From assembly GCA_012845835.1 (NCBI GenBank), contig JABAKD010000109.1, positions 368,429-432,428 of the forward strand: a DNA stretch of 64,000 nt. Reading direction: 5' to 3'. Shown here one piece after another: positions 1 to 12,200 of the stretch; the stretch's first letter is position 1; each line of letters starts with the position of its first letter. A program made the translations under genes and the position numbers. The notes under the pieces were generated by a model. The model ran no database searches. It saw only the letters and a list, made by a program, of their open reading frames with translations, and was not told the origin of the DNA. The DNA comes from Undaria pinnatifida. Its lineage: Eukaryota; Sar; Phaeophyceae; Laminariales; Alariaceae.

Positions 1-269
1 GCGTTTTCATCCGGTAGCAGTTTTAATTTCCCTTGGATAAGTTTTGGAAAAAGGTTTCAAGATCCCAAGATGAAATCCCTCAGAAAAAACGCGGTAAATT
101 TCTTCTATCGTAGCATTGGGTCTCCACCTCCCCCTTCACCTCCCCCCTCACCACACACACGCCCCTCCTTCGCTGCCCGACCAAACACCACCCCCCTCCA
201 ACACACACAAACACACCCCCCCTCCCCTCCGATGCACCAAAACAAACAGTAATACTAAACTGAACAATA

Positions 270-480
270 CTCGCAAGAATGATAAAGACTACCCGACAGG
301 TGATATCACGTCCACACCTTTCGAGCCATCCATGCAGCTGTTCCAATTCGTTTACATGGTGTCTTCAACTTCACATTAACCTTCCTCCCACCCCCTTCTT
401 TCCCCGCTACCCCCACCATCGCCTAGACCTAGCAGTACGCGTACAACAGAAACATCGTGCGATATACGTGTATGCGACAT
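270..480 (+). mobile_element. Fragment of the C-rich element
   Basis: GGTGATATCACGTCCA, CTTTCGAGCCATCCATGC and the box CGCCTAGACCTAGCA match the middle part of 7350-8860. The surrounding 120-240 is also C/CA-rich, probably part of the same insertion. Confidence 0.4.
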
Positions 481-804
481 AAACATGTTGGAATCCTCCC
501 TCCCTCTCCCTACAAGCCCCGTCCTCTCCCCGCCGACTCGTGCTACGATAGAGGTAGCACTTTTCGTCTGAAATTATTTGTGGATGACAGAGCTCCTTAA
601 TTAAACCAAATTTGTCGGGAAAAAATCAAAACAGGCCATTTTGTTTTCGTCATTCTCGTTCTATACCTAGATCATGGGAGGTTTCATCCGGTGGCAGTTT
701 GATTTTCTCCAAACAAGTTTTGAGGACACGTCTTAATCTGTGGAAGTGACTAACCTTATGAAAAAAGGTGGTGGTTCTCTATCGGGAGCACGCGTCCGCC
801 GTCT

Positions 805-1280
805 ATAGCAGGGCTTACAGGGCGTATACATGATAAACGGAACCCCCTCTTCTCCCCACCGGTTCTACGAGTTACAAAATGCAGAAATTGACCTGCCCAA
901 CCCGTCCACGCCCCCTCTCCCCCCCTCCCGCCCCCCTTCTGATCAAAATCAGGACCCCACGTCCCAAAAACCTCCGCCCTCCCCTCACCCGATACTCGAC
1001 CTACAGGATTCACTTGATAAACTGATGCATTTCCTTCCACAGCTGTCAGATTTTGTCCCCCTCAGCAACGGGTTTTATAGTTTCCGCGCACAGACTGCCT
1101 AACATCACCCTGTCGACCCTGATAGCTACACTGTGGTTGCAAGGGGAGTCGCCGACCTAAAACCTTAATGAGGACACACAACCCGTAATGCGCGCGATCG
1201 GAGTATCATCACACACAGCTTGCAAAGATGAGTTCGACAAAATATTCGACCTCACAGCTGGAGGAGTGTGTTTTTTTTTA
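805..1280 (+). mobile_element. 3' fragment of the C-rich element
   Basis: From TATACATGATAAAC through GATCAAAATCAGGACCCCACG, CAGCTGTCAGATTTTGTCCCC and AAGGGGAGTCGCCGACCT it follows 8260-8860 with internal deletions, and ends CACAGCTGGAGGAGTGTG plus a T run and ATAATA. Confidence 0.55.
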
Positions 1281-1299
1281 TAATAATATGGTACTACAC

Positions 1300-1600
1300 A
1301 CATACATGATAAACTGATGTATTCCACAGCTGCTGCAGTAAGATATTTCCCCCCCCAACGATGGCTTTTTTTATAGCTTCCGTTCACAGATTGATTAACA
1401 TCACCCTGTTTACCGTGTGGTACAATATACTGTTGTAGTTTTAAGGGGAGTCGGTGACCAACATCCTTGTCGAGGACGCACACGCAGAAATACGCGCAAT
1501 CGGAGCATCACACAACAACCCGGAAGTATTTGAGTTTCGACGAAATCTTACAACACAAATGAAATATTCGATTTCGTCACAGCTGGAAGGTGTATCACAA
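1300..1600 (+). mobile_element. Diverged 3' tail of the C-rich element
   Basis: It sits directly behind the previous copy. CATGATAAACTGATG, TTCACAGATTGATTAACATCACCCTG, AAGGGGAGTCGGTGACC and GTCACAGCTGGAAGGTGTAT match the last 300 bp of the element at lower similarity, suggesting an older insertion. Confidence 0.45.
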
Positions 1601-2503
1601 CAATACTTGATGCATATAATTCATGCGCGAAGATTACGAGTGTGGTTCTCGCTTCGTCTCTAGCTAACGGCTAAACCGTCATTTTGTTTTTCGTGTGTTA
1701 TGTTTCTCGCTTTCGCCTTGTAGTCTCCATAAATCTATGAATATTTTCTTGAAACAGTCCCCCAACCATAACATAGACTTATTATAATCGAGCCTCCCTT
1801 TACCTCATACATATGAAGGAAGTACTATTTAAAAGGGCAATAACCAAAAACGGGTATACCCGGTCACTTTCCTACCAAAAACGGGTACACTCTAAAATCA
1901 AGTGAAAAACTCAACCCACGAGCCACGCGATTGGTCAGAGAAAAATTGTACCTGGTTTTGAGAGATAATGTCCCGGGTTCACCCCTAAACGACCATTATG
2001 TTTGACTTTCACCCGTTTTTGATTTATCTAAGCGAAATGATGCCTTCATATACATTATACCCAATCAGAGGTAATGCATTGACCCCCTCATACGAATTTT
2101 CGCTTTCGCTGGGATGGAACGCCATCGTGGTGCCTGAAAGAAAGGCCAAGAGGTTCACAGTAGCTTTGACCCCCTTCCACATTAAAAACCACCTCGCCCC
2201 TGTCACGAACGCAGCTGAAGAAGACAACCCAGCAGGAAAGTGGCGTCCCTGTATCCGTCAGCACCGCCACGCGTGCCCGCAGCAACACCCTTCTTACTGA
2301 TGCCACCGGGGTTGCCAACTCGCACCATGATTTTTGCCCCAGGCGTATTTTCAGGCTCTCTCCGACGCGTCGTACAGGGAGTGTTTTTCATGAATACCTG
2401 GTGCCTGGTATCATATCGATAGGGCCCATCATATGCCAGGTACCAGGGATACGTAAAAAGGGTCATACGTGAAAGAAAAACTAAAAGGTTTCGTCTTCTA
2501 CAT

Positions 2504-3745
2504 AATACACACCTATACGCAGTTGATATCACGTCAGTATCTTTCTGACCATCCATGACGTAGTTTTCAATTATTTTCCCCCCACCCCCCCACCCCCCCT
2601 CCAACGCCCCCTCTTTTCAAACCACCGGCACGATCGCCTAGACCTAGCACCACGCGTATAACCAGCTGCTACAATTTTTTGATTTCACAGCCGAAGTGTA
2701 TTTGAGTATTATTTGTGACCTAAACCTGCTAAATATTCTCACCCCCCCCCGCGAGCCCCCCACTTGCTCTCCCTTACTCAAACGCCCCACCAAATATCGA
2801 AATCCGCCAGATTAACAAACACTTCACGCACAGGATATCACCTCATTATCTTTCGAGAGCCATCCATGCCGCTGTGTCCCCCCCCCCCCCCCCCCCGCCT
2901 CGAACGCCCCCTTCTTCCCCATCACCCGCACCATCGCCTAGACCTAGCACCACACGTATAACAAACCCCTCACCTAAAGCCCTTCCTTCCCCCCCCCCCC
3001 GCCCCCTACCCCCCCCCCCCCCCGCCCCCCCCCCGCCCCCACCCCCCACCTCCCCCCCTCCCCCCCCCCGCCCCCCCTCCCAACCCATCCCAACCCCACC
3101 CCCTCGAACACTCCACCCTCTCTTTACTCACTGATTGTACGACATACCCTAGGATATACATAATAAACTCATGCATTATATCCAAAACCGTCACATTTAT
3201 CACGTCAAATAATGTATAGTTTCCACGCATATATTGAGCTGCCCCAAACGCCCCCCCCCCCCGCCCCAACCCCCCCCCCCCCAAAAAATAAACTGGTGCC
3301 AAAACCGTCAGATTTATCCCCTCGAAAGGATTTATAGCTTACATGCACAACAAATTGCTCCCCCTTTCCCCCCCCCCCTCCAAACCCGCTCGCTTTTGAT
3401 CAAAACCAGGCGCCCACGTCCTTCAAAACTCCGCCCCCCCCCCCCACCGGTTATTGGACTTACAAGATTCACTTGATAAAAGGATACATTTCCCTCCACA
3501 GCTGTCAGATTTTGTCCCCCTCAGAAACGGGTCTGATAGTTTCCGCGCACAGACTGACTAACATCACCCTGTTGACCCTGATAGCTACACTGTAGTTGTA
3601 AGGGGAGTCGCCGACCTATATCCTTTAATGAGGACACACAACTCGTAATGCGCGCGATCGAAGTATCACACACAGCTTGCGAAGATGAGTTTCGACGAAA
3701 TCTTCGATCTCACAGCTGGAGTGTATTTTCATTTTTTATAATAAT
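2504..3745 (+). mobile_element. 5'-truncated copy of the C-rich element
   Basis: It aligns with 7640-8860 from ACACCTATACGCAGTTGATAT to the CACAGCTGGAGTGTATTTTC end and carries the same C runs and duplicated CCTAGACCTAGCACCAC box. It ends in TTTTTTATAATAATA. It lies inside the inverted-repeat-bounded interval 1831-4377. Confidence 0.6.
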
Positions 3746-3798
3746 ACCCGGTATATGTCTACACGGACGGACTTGATTATGCGAGTTAATGTGAGAGC

Positions 3799-3827
3799 AA
3801 CAACAACAACAACAACAACAACAACAG
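3799..3827 (+). repeat. CAA microsatellite
   Basis: Nine to ten CAA units just behind the C-rich element copy at 2504-3745. Confidence 0.9.
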
Positions 3828-3930
3828 TTAACAACATACGTGCTGAGGGGCCGATTATACTTGTTTACCGGCTCGTAAGATACAATTACGAGCCTACAAT
3901 TACTGCTAAATGATGATATCGTACAACGTG

Positions 3931-4160
3931 GTACATATCGTAGTACGAGTACCAATGAATGTGATCACAACAACAAAAACACGTATTTCATTATCGCTCG
4001 CTCGTTCGCTCGCCCGCTGTCGCTCTTGTTACTATGGCATAGGGATGACACTCTGTCTTGAAGTAATGAATACAGTACATGTTTGACGAGAATACTCGTA
4101 TACGTGTACATATCGTAGTACGAGTACGAAGAATGAGGGTGATCAATCATGACAACAAAT
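3931..4160 (+). repeat. Direct repeat of about 45 bp, spaced 175 bp
   Basis: GTACATATCGTAGTACGAGT followed by an AATGA-GTGATC stretch and ACAACAA occurs at 3931-3975 and 4106-4160, inside the inverted-repeat-bounded interval. Confidence 0.55.
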
Positions 4161-4377
4161 GCATGCATTTAATTACCAACTACACAACAGACATATACCT
4201 TGTACAAGTACACCTCATGTCTAGCGTCAGCAGGCCAAAAATCGAGAGGTTCATCGACTTGCAGTCGCGTGGCTCGTGGGGTGCGTTTTCACTTGATTCT
4301 GTAACCATTTTAACCTTTTTTGAGAAAAATGTGACCCGGTATACCCATTTTTGGTTATTGCCCTTTTCAAAACGGTG

Positions 4378-6029
4378 TCAAGTTTTCACGAAATAAGTTA
4401 AAACCCCTAAAAATGTCCATCACCGAATTGATACAACGGGTATAAATGGTCGTGGATTATATACTAGCCTTATTTGGGCGCTGCATCACGGCCTCTCTAT
4501 CTGGGTGTTTGCTTCCCGACATCATAAAAACAGAGGCAAGCCCGCGGCGTTTGTGCGAAGTACAGATGATCCCACGAGCGCGAGTGTGGCCTATATATAT
4601 AGTTATCTTAAAGCCACACTGACACTGAGCACATCCCCGCCCCTGTCGCATGTCGTTGGTCTCTACGCGCGTGTGAGGCAGCCTATGCGAAGGACGGGGA
4701 TCTTTGCGCAGGCAAAGTCGTCGTAATTTTTTTGTTGTTTCGCATCGTCACTCACTCGTAGGTTGCCCAGGCAAAAGGATTGTGTACGGCTATTATTATC
4801 TATCGCGCAGCACTTTCCTGTATTGGATCGAGTATTGTATTGGGGTGAGAGGTGTGGAGGGGTGTGGAGGGATAAGAAGGTCCTCCAGCCAAACTTACAC
4901 GGTAGGGGGATAGCCTCTCTTCCCTTAACACCATATCACTCGACCTTTCGCGCGCGTGGGTCAATATCCCACAAACCAAACACAGCGGCAAAAACGGACA
5001 AGACGTGTGTGATGTCGATGACCAGTGTTCCGCAGCAAACTACTTAATGGTAATGAAGGTTTGTGACAAAGCCGAAAACCACGTACTTCGCAGTTAGGCG
5101 CTAGTACGCACGTTAACACAGCAGGCCTGCAACCTACCCCGTTACCCTAGCGTGGAAAACAGACATTAGGTAGTTTCTTACATTTGTTCAGGGTTTGGTC
5201 GATCATCGCTGCTCAGACGCCAGCTCCAAAGATAGGAATCTTTCACGCAACCTTTGTGGATGTTCTAAGTACTAAGCCCAAGAGTCGTGCCGAAACACGT
5301 GTTTTGCACAGGACGAATCTCGGAGCACCGGCTCGCGGTATGGCTGCACCCAGCAGAGCGGCTCTTCGGGTGCTTGTACGGCTAGGTACAGGTTGAACGA
5401 GGAGAAGTACAGCGGCGGTACCCCGCAGACGATCTCATCGGTATATGTAGGTTCGTTCTGTTCTGGTATTGTCCAGATGCCAGGTGGGAGGGTCCAGAGT
5501 CCTAGGTACTGCGACTAACTACGCCTGATATGATCACCCCTTCCCCTTCCCTGTGGCATGATACGTTGACCTCACCCGGTACGATGTTTACATTCACCCC
5601 AACCATATATGTCGATGCCCTCAGGGCGGGCAGCGACATCGCCTCACGGGTTTGCTTCTGGACTCGCCGTAAGCAACGCATACACTGCTGTATTCCATGT
5701 CTGCAGTCGGCACATCATATGCATACCCAGTTGGCCTATACTGCATCAATGGATGCAATCAGTGGCGAGTCTCCAGAACCCTCCCCGCCCCCCCCCGCGT
5801 CTTGAATGCATGTTGCAACACCCATCACGAACGGCGACACCACCCTACCTGCGGCTTTGTTGCTGCAATAACCAAAGTACCGGTGGTGGGTTTTTGTGGT
5901 CGCTATACTTCGTGGCATCTAGTCTAAGCCTGCAGTATTCAGTATAGACTATTCACGGCATTCGAAATATATGTAAGCAATAACACCCACCCCTCCCGTC
6001 CTCCCCCCCACCTTGTATTTCTTGGGCAG
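4378..6029. other. Stretch upstream of exon E1 with nothing recognised
   Basis: Probably intron sequence of the same gene, since E1 enters in the middle of a domain. I looked for an exon ending in ATC/ATT-G before gtgag, with a DG...WSC motif, and found none that convinces. Confidence 0.5.
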
Positions 6030-6214
6030 CCTTTACCTCCGACAGCGAGACCACCCTGCAAGTTGTACTGGAAGACGATGTCGTAGTAGATTCATGGACG
6101 GGAGACGCTGGCGACACAGGGCTGCAAGAGATACCGGGCGTATCGGGGTACTCCGTTGACGAGATGGAGCTGGTGGCCGTGATCGACGAAGGCAGCTACA
6201 TGGGGATCACAGAA
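6030..6214 (+). CDS. Exon E1: C-terminal part of discoidin-like domain 1
   Basis: Acceptor cttgggcag, donor gtaagc. The exon begins with two bases of a split codon (Ala if the missing base is G) and ends in phase 0. It encodes 61 residues, strongly acidic (EDDVVVD, SWTGDAGD), and ends GSYMGITE. That ending aligns with GGQFSISE of E4 and DWFSIKE of E8, the last strand of the domain. The entry phase matches E4 and E7, so an upstream exon carrying the first half of domain 1 is expected. I could not find it in 1-6029, so it probably lies outside the window. Confidence 0.8.
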
Positions 6215-9200
6215 GTAAGCCCCTCTTTTCCAGAGATATTGACGCATTTCTAAGTTGATCGGTGGTACGAGTGTGCGTAGATGCAATGAAGGATTACGTC
6301 CTCGCTATGGTGTATACTGTTGCCGTCATAGAAGTGGGCTGATCTACTGGACACACAGAAGAAATGGGTATGGTTCAATCTTGTTATTGACGCCTTACCC
6401 ATTTTTGAGTTGTTCTACAGCCGTTCCAGCGGTGCGCTCGATAGGCCATTACATACGGTATCCGTGATGGACGAAGGCAACATCACAGAAACGGGGCCCT
6501 TACCCGTGAGTGATTCCAATCACGGGCATTGCTACGGTAGAGCGGGGTCGCTCTTAGGGTCCGATCGAGCGTCTACTTTTATATTTCTTGTACCCGTTTC
6601 ATACCTTCCATGTGTTTTATTTCACGTGTTTTTAGCTTCGCGATAAGCACCATCATCGCTAAAACAATTTTTTACTCCCAACAATCACTCACTGCTCTCA
6701 TGCCCATTTTCATCGGTATACATCGTCACTGGCGCGAGTGGTCTTTTCGAGTTGTTTGTTCGGTATTTTCTCGGTACGTAAAATTCTGCCTGGTATATAT
6801 TACTACAAGGTTCCGCTTCGGGATTGAGTAGACTTGATATCCCGGGGGCGTCCGAAATCCTAACGGGAAAACACATACGTTCCAATGAAATGTACGTGCT
6901 ACTGTTGGTTTTGCTGATGCTGTGTGCTTCGTTTAACCGATATGAGTTCCAACGAGGTGTGTTGCATCGTTGTTGCGTTGAGGCCGAAAATGAATATATC
7001 GTCGCGGTTCGATCTCCCGGTCCTTACCGCTATTCACCACCCACACACGTATACTGTGACTGCCTCAAAGTCAAGAGCTTGAAGCCCGACCGCCAACAAT
7101 TAAAAATAGTTTTTAAAACGTTTGGTATCTTGTATTGTTGCAACACGCGATTGCGTTGTAGTCACGTCCAACGCCGAAATAGCACACATCCCTTAGCAGC
7201 AGCGTTGACCGTACGTGCTTTTATGATGCTGAGTGGCGGACTGATCTTCACGCGCTGATTTGTACGACGTGCTCATCTTCGCACTTTGATGCGTCCACGC
7301 GAAACATTAACCTTATTTTTCCGCATGCACATGTTATGACAATACTTTGATCGAACATCAAACCTTCTAGATTAGTAAACATTACAAGCCAGATGATATA
7401 AAGGGATGTCTTATTGCTTCAATCGTCAGGTTTGTCCCCTTTGAGGATTTGTAGTTCCGCGCACATATTGAAATGACCCGCCCCCCGCCCCCCCCCCCCC
7501 CTCCCCTCCCCCTCCCCTGACCCCTCTTGTTCATGAAAAACCCCAACCCTCTCCCCCCCCCCCCCCCCCCGTCCCCCGATCCCCCCCCCCGTCCGCATAG
7601 TTTGTCCAAACGCCCCACTCACAATCGAAATCGGCCAGAGTAATAAACACCTATACGCAGTTGATATCCCGTCATTATCTTTCTGACCATCCATGACGTA
7701 GTTTTCAATTATTTTCCCCCCGAACCCCCCCCTTCAACGCCCCCTCTTTTCCAACCACCCGCACGATCGCCTAGACCTAGCACCACGCGTACAACAAGCC
7801 CCTACATATCTTTGATCTCACAGCCGAAGTGTATTTAAAAATTATTTGTGACTTGAACCTTCTAAAAAATCTCCCCCCCCCCCCCCGCCCCCCCCCTCTC
7901 GCTCTCCCTTACTCAAACGCCCCACCAAATATCGAAATCCGCCAGATTAATAAACACTTCACGCACAGGATATTACCTCGTTATCTTTCGAGAGCCATCC
8001 ATGCCGCTGCTTTCCCCCCCCCCCCCCCCCCCCCCCGCCCCGAACACCCCCTTCTTCCCCATCACCCACACCATCGCCTAGACCTAGCACCACACGTATA
8101 ACAAACCCTCCACCTAAAGCCCTTCCTCCCCCCCCCCCCCCCCCCTCTCGCCCCCTCCCCCGCCCCCTCCGGCCCCTCCCCCCACCTTCCCCCCCCCCAA
8201 CCCATCCCAACCTCACCCCCTCGAACACTCCACCCTCTCTCTACTCACCGTTTGTACGACTTACACCAGGATATACATGATAGACTGATGCATCATTTCC
8301 AAAACCGTCACAATTATACCCTCAAAATAATGTACAGTTTCCACGCACATATTGAGCTGCCCCACACGCCCCACCCCCGCCCATACCCCCCCCCCAATAA
8401 TAAACTGGTGCCAAAACCGTCAGATTTATCCCCTTGAAAGGATTATAACATACATGCACAAATTCCCCCCCCATCCCCCCCCCCCCCCCCTCCCCCCCCC
8501 TCCAAACCCGTTCGCTTTTGATCAAAACCAGGCCCCCACGTCCTTCAAAACTCCGCCCCTCCCCCTCACCGGTTATTCGACTTACAAGAATCACTCGATA
8601 AAATGATACATTTCCCTCCACAGCTGTCAGATTTTGTCCCCCTCAGAAACGCGTTTTATAGTTTCAGCGCACAGACTGACTAAAATCACCCTGTCGACCC
8701 GGATAGCTACACTGTAGTTGTAAGGGGAGTCGCCGACCTATATCCTTAATGAGGACACACAACTCGTAATGCGCGCGATCGGAGTATCACACACAGCTTG
8801 CAAAGATGAGTTTCGACGAAATCTTCGATCTCACAGCTGGAGTGTATTTTCAATTTTTTTAATACTTTGGAACGTTGTTTTGCCAAGTCGGCTGTGGTCA
8901 TACACAATGCGGAACGAACACATCAACTGAAAGTACTGTCTGTACAACAAGTCAAGTCTATCTTGCGTAGCGGACTGCGATACACGTAGTGAACGGTACG
9001 ACAAAGATAATGGCCACAGTCGGACGGAAGTACCCTCCTATTCCGACTTTATTTTGGGCCGGTTGCGCGACGGATCCGGTGCCCAGGCCGGACTTCAATA
9101 TTTTTCTCTGCCGCAAATTAAGAAACCTTTCCATGGTGTTTCATATCGCAAGACCGGTTCACACATCGACACACAGCCACCCGCACAAGTGGCCTCAAGG

Positions 9201-12200
9201 TGCTTCACATATAAACCCCGAGCGTGAATACTAATAGAAGGGACTGCAGGGCAATACGGGAGTGTTGACGACACAACCACCGGTGTTACAACTTTGGTGT
9301 TCGAAGAGGGTTGGCTTTACCATACCTTTTGCAATTTTCAAACGCAGTGTTGACGGTACAATCATGCTTTTTTTCTTTTCTGTCGCAGGTTGAGATCTAC
9401 GTGGATGTCGATGACGTGCCTGTCACCGGAATTTCTGCATCCGAGCGCGTCAGCCTTACGGTGTCCGCTACGGTCAACGACGACTCCGCTGAGGACACTC
9501 TTGTGAGATATATGGTACCGTGCGTGGGAGAAAGAGTAAAAGAAAAAGAGATATCATGGTTAACACGAAGAACTGCGATAGGTGTAGAACGTATTGGTAT
9601 TGGCAAACGTAGGGTCCGAACGGCGGGGCTATATATCCCTATTAATAGATCGCTATCATGCCATTACTGTTTTACAATATTTTTCGTTGCTTACCTGCTG
9701 TAGTAGGCCATGGGATTGTTCAACGGGTTGCAGCTTGCATGTCCACCAGCGTTTGTGTTTGGACGAGGCATGTTAGCTCTCGAAAGCAGGCCAGGGAGAA
9801 ACCTAAGTGCTATCTCTACAGTAGTACGCGCGTTTGTTTTATCCCCAACGGAGAAGATGCCCGAAGAACGCCGAGTTTGTGCATATTTCTAACGCGTTAC
9901 TTTTTGGTGCATGCCTAGGCCATGGGATTGTTCATCGATTTGCACTTTCGTGCATTTTCGACAGTCAGATTCCCGTGAAGTTAAAGTTCTTGAAGCACCG
10001 ACCCCAAAAGAAGGGGGTGACCCCACTGCGGTATCAGCAACTAACTGGTCTATTTTCCTAGCATACGTCAGGAGTGCATCACCACCTGTTTTTTCCGCTT
10101 CCCAACTGGGAATCTCTGTGCCTAGTCTAAAACCTGCGTTCAAGATTTCATAACATAATTCTCAATCCCATTTACAAGGTCATGGCCTCGGCACCAAACC
10201 AGTAACGACTCGGGCTACAGTATGGGTACGACATATCGAGCAGGCCGTTTCTGACGAGCGGGGCTCTTTCATTTTGGACTTACCCCTTATTGTTCGTCTT
10301 TGACAATGTCGCTGGGTAGGTAAGGGGATCGATGGTCACGTAGGACATGATTGGTGTCCGCGTAAGCTTGTACTGTGCTGTGTGTTGTGTGCGTTACGCG
10401 TGCTGTGTTTGTTGTGTGTGTTGTGTGTGTTGTTGTGTTTTGTGTCGTGTGTGCGTTGTGTGTTGTGTTGTGTGTTGTGTTGCGTGTTGTGTTGTATTCT
10501 GTGTTGTGGTCGTGTGTTGTGTGCGTTGTGTTGTGTGTTGAATGTTTGTTGTGTGTTGTGTGTATTGTGTTGTGTGTTGTGTGTTTTTTGTTGGGTGTTG
10601 GGTGTTGGGTGTTGTCATACCACTCTCGTCAAAGCGAGGCGCGTCAGTAGGACTCGGCGCTGTCTTCATCGTACGTAGCATTGGACTAACAATGTACTGT
10701 ATAACCCTCCAATGCAAAACCCTTGGAACAGGAACCGTTTGAATGGCAACCCTAATGGCATCACAGCAGCTACAGCTTCATTGAGGAGCCCCCGTCCATG
10801 AAAAAAATACTCGCGGACTAACATTTTTACCGGAAACCCGTCAGTCAGCATATAGTAAGTATGTATGTATGTATGTATGTATGTATGTATGTATGTATGT
10901 ATGTATGTATGTATGTATGTATGTATGTATGTATGTATGTATGTATGTATGTATGTATGTATGTATGTATGTATGTATGTATGTATGTATGTATGTATGT
11001 ATGTATGTATGTATGTATGTATGTATGTATGTATGTATGTATGTATGTATGTATGTATGTATGTATGTATGTATGTATGTATGTATGTATGTATGTATGT
11101 ATGTATGTATGTATGTATGTATGTATGTATGTATGTATGTATGTATGTATGTATGTATGTATGTATGTATTATTGGTTGTTCTCCAAACCTATATGGTCG
11201 CGGACATGTTCGGGTGAGGTATCTGTCGCGGTTGTTCGTTTCTACCGAGTGCACCTCTGGACAAGCATTTCGGGCTCGGGGAAACCAAACCTATTCTAAT
11301 TGTCTTCGGTTTGGTGCCTTGATGCTGTTTTCGTCACCTCCCCTTACTGTATTGTCGTTCGCAAAGGACGGAAGCACGAGTACTTCGTCTTCGTGGTCTT
11401 GTTCCGATGGAGATGAGTGCGAAATCACCTACGATCTGCTAGAGGTTCAGTCAACGGAGCAACTCCGCATTGGTGAGGGACCGCAGCAACGGCATGACAA
11501 GGATACTAGCCACCTCTAGCCATGCTTAACGCCGATTCTTTGAGATCCCAAGGCGAGCGAATAGTACCTGTGCGCTTTTCAGGTTCAGAACATGCAGCGC
11601 TGTGGAATCGTTTGCTACACCGCTCTAACACGACTAGGCTGAAGTTTTCTTGGAGGGGGAGGGTGCCGAATCAATCCCTCCATCAACCTAATACTAACTT
11701 CGAAGGATTATCCATATTGCAGCCTCCATCGAGGGTGGGCCGGTGTCAGAACAACTTCTACGACAAGTGCATTTACTTGTTAGAACGAAGTGGTAGTTGT
11801 GGCGCGTGTTCGTTGCGGAAGATGCTAACACGTGTTATGCGAGCGGCGTGTTGCTTTGCCTTGTTTGCATATTTACAATTATAAGCCGTGTTGGACAACG
11901 TCAACTGATAAGTGATGCCAGGTATAGTCTATGAAGTGAAAAGTCGTGACGACGGATATTTATCTGTTTCCGTCTTCACAGCGTTGAATTTGCCATACAA
12001 CAACGTGCAGCGATAGTTTCACAGCCAATATTATGATGAAAATGCCACGATTTCTATATCTAGACGCCGACTATAAAAAAACCGTGAGATCATAACTCGC
12101 TGAAAAATATGCCGCGTTCACGACGGATCAATATCCGGCCCTCTCTCTCCACCAACCGATGCGTGTACGTTACCCGGACCATTGTTGTGTTGGGTTGGCT

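Larger units (their letters stand above)
1831..4377. mobile_element. Interval bounded by about 105-bp inverted repeats
   Basis: 1831-1930 (AAAAGGGCAATAACCAAAAA, GGGTATACC, AATCAAGTGAAAA, CCCACGAGCCACGCG) is the diverged reverse complement of 4265-4377. This could be a non-autonomous DNA transposon with terminal inverted repeats, carrying a C-rich element inside. I saw no clear target duplication, so two independent inverted copies of one short repeat are also possible. Confidence 0.45.

Noticed and set aside
5622-5670. Missing first-half exon of discoidin domain 1 (AGSDIASRVCFW)
   Set aside because: Loose resemblance to DGDNSEDSRWSC, but the frame, the end (no phase-1 G before GT) and the WSC motif do not fit.
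10861-11519. Long MYVC-repeat frames
   Set aside because: A perfect TATG microsatellite is open in all frames; the frame also runs through the acceptor of exon E3.
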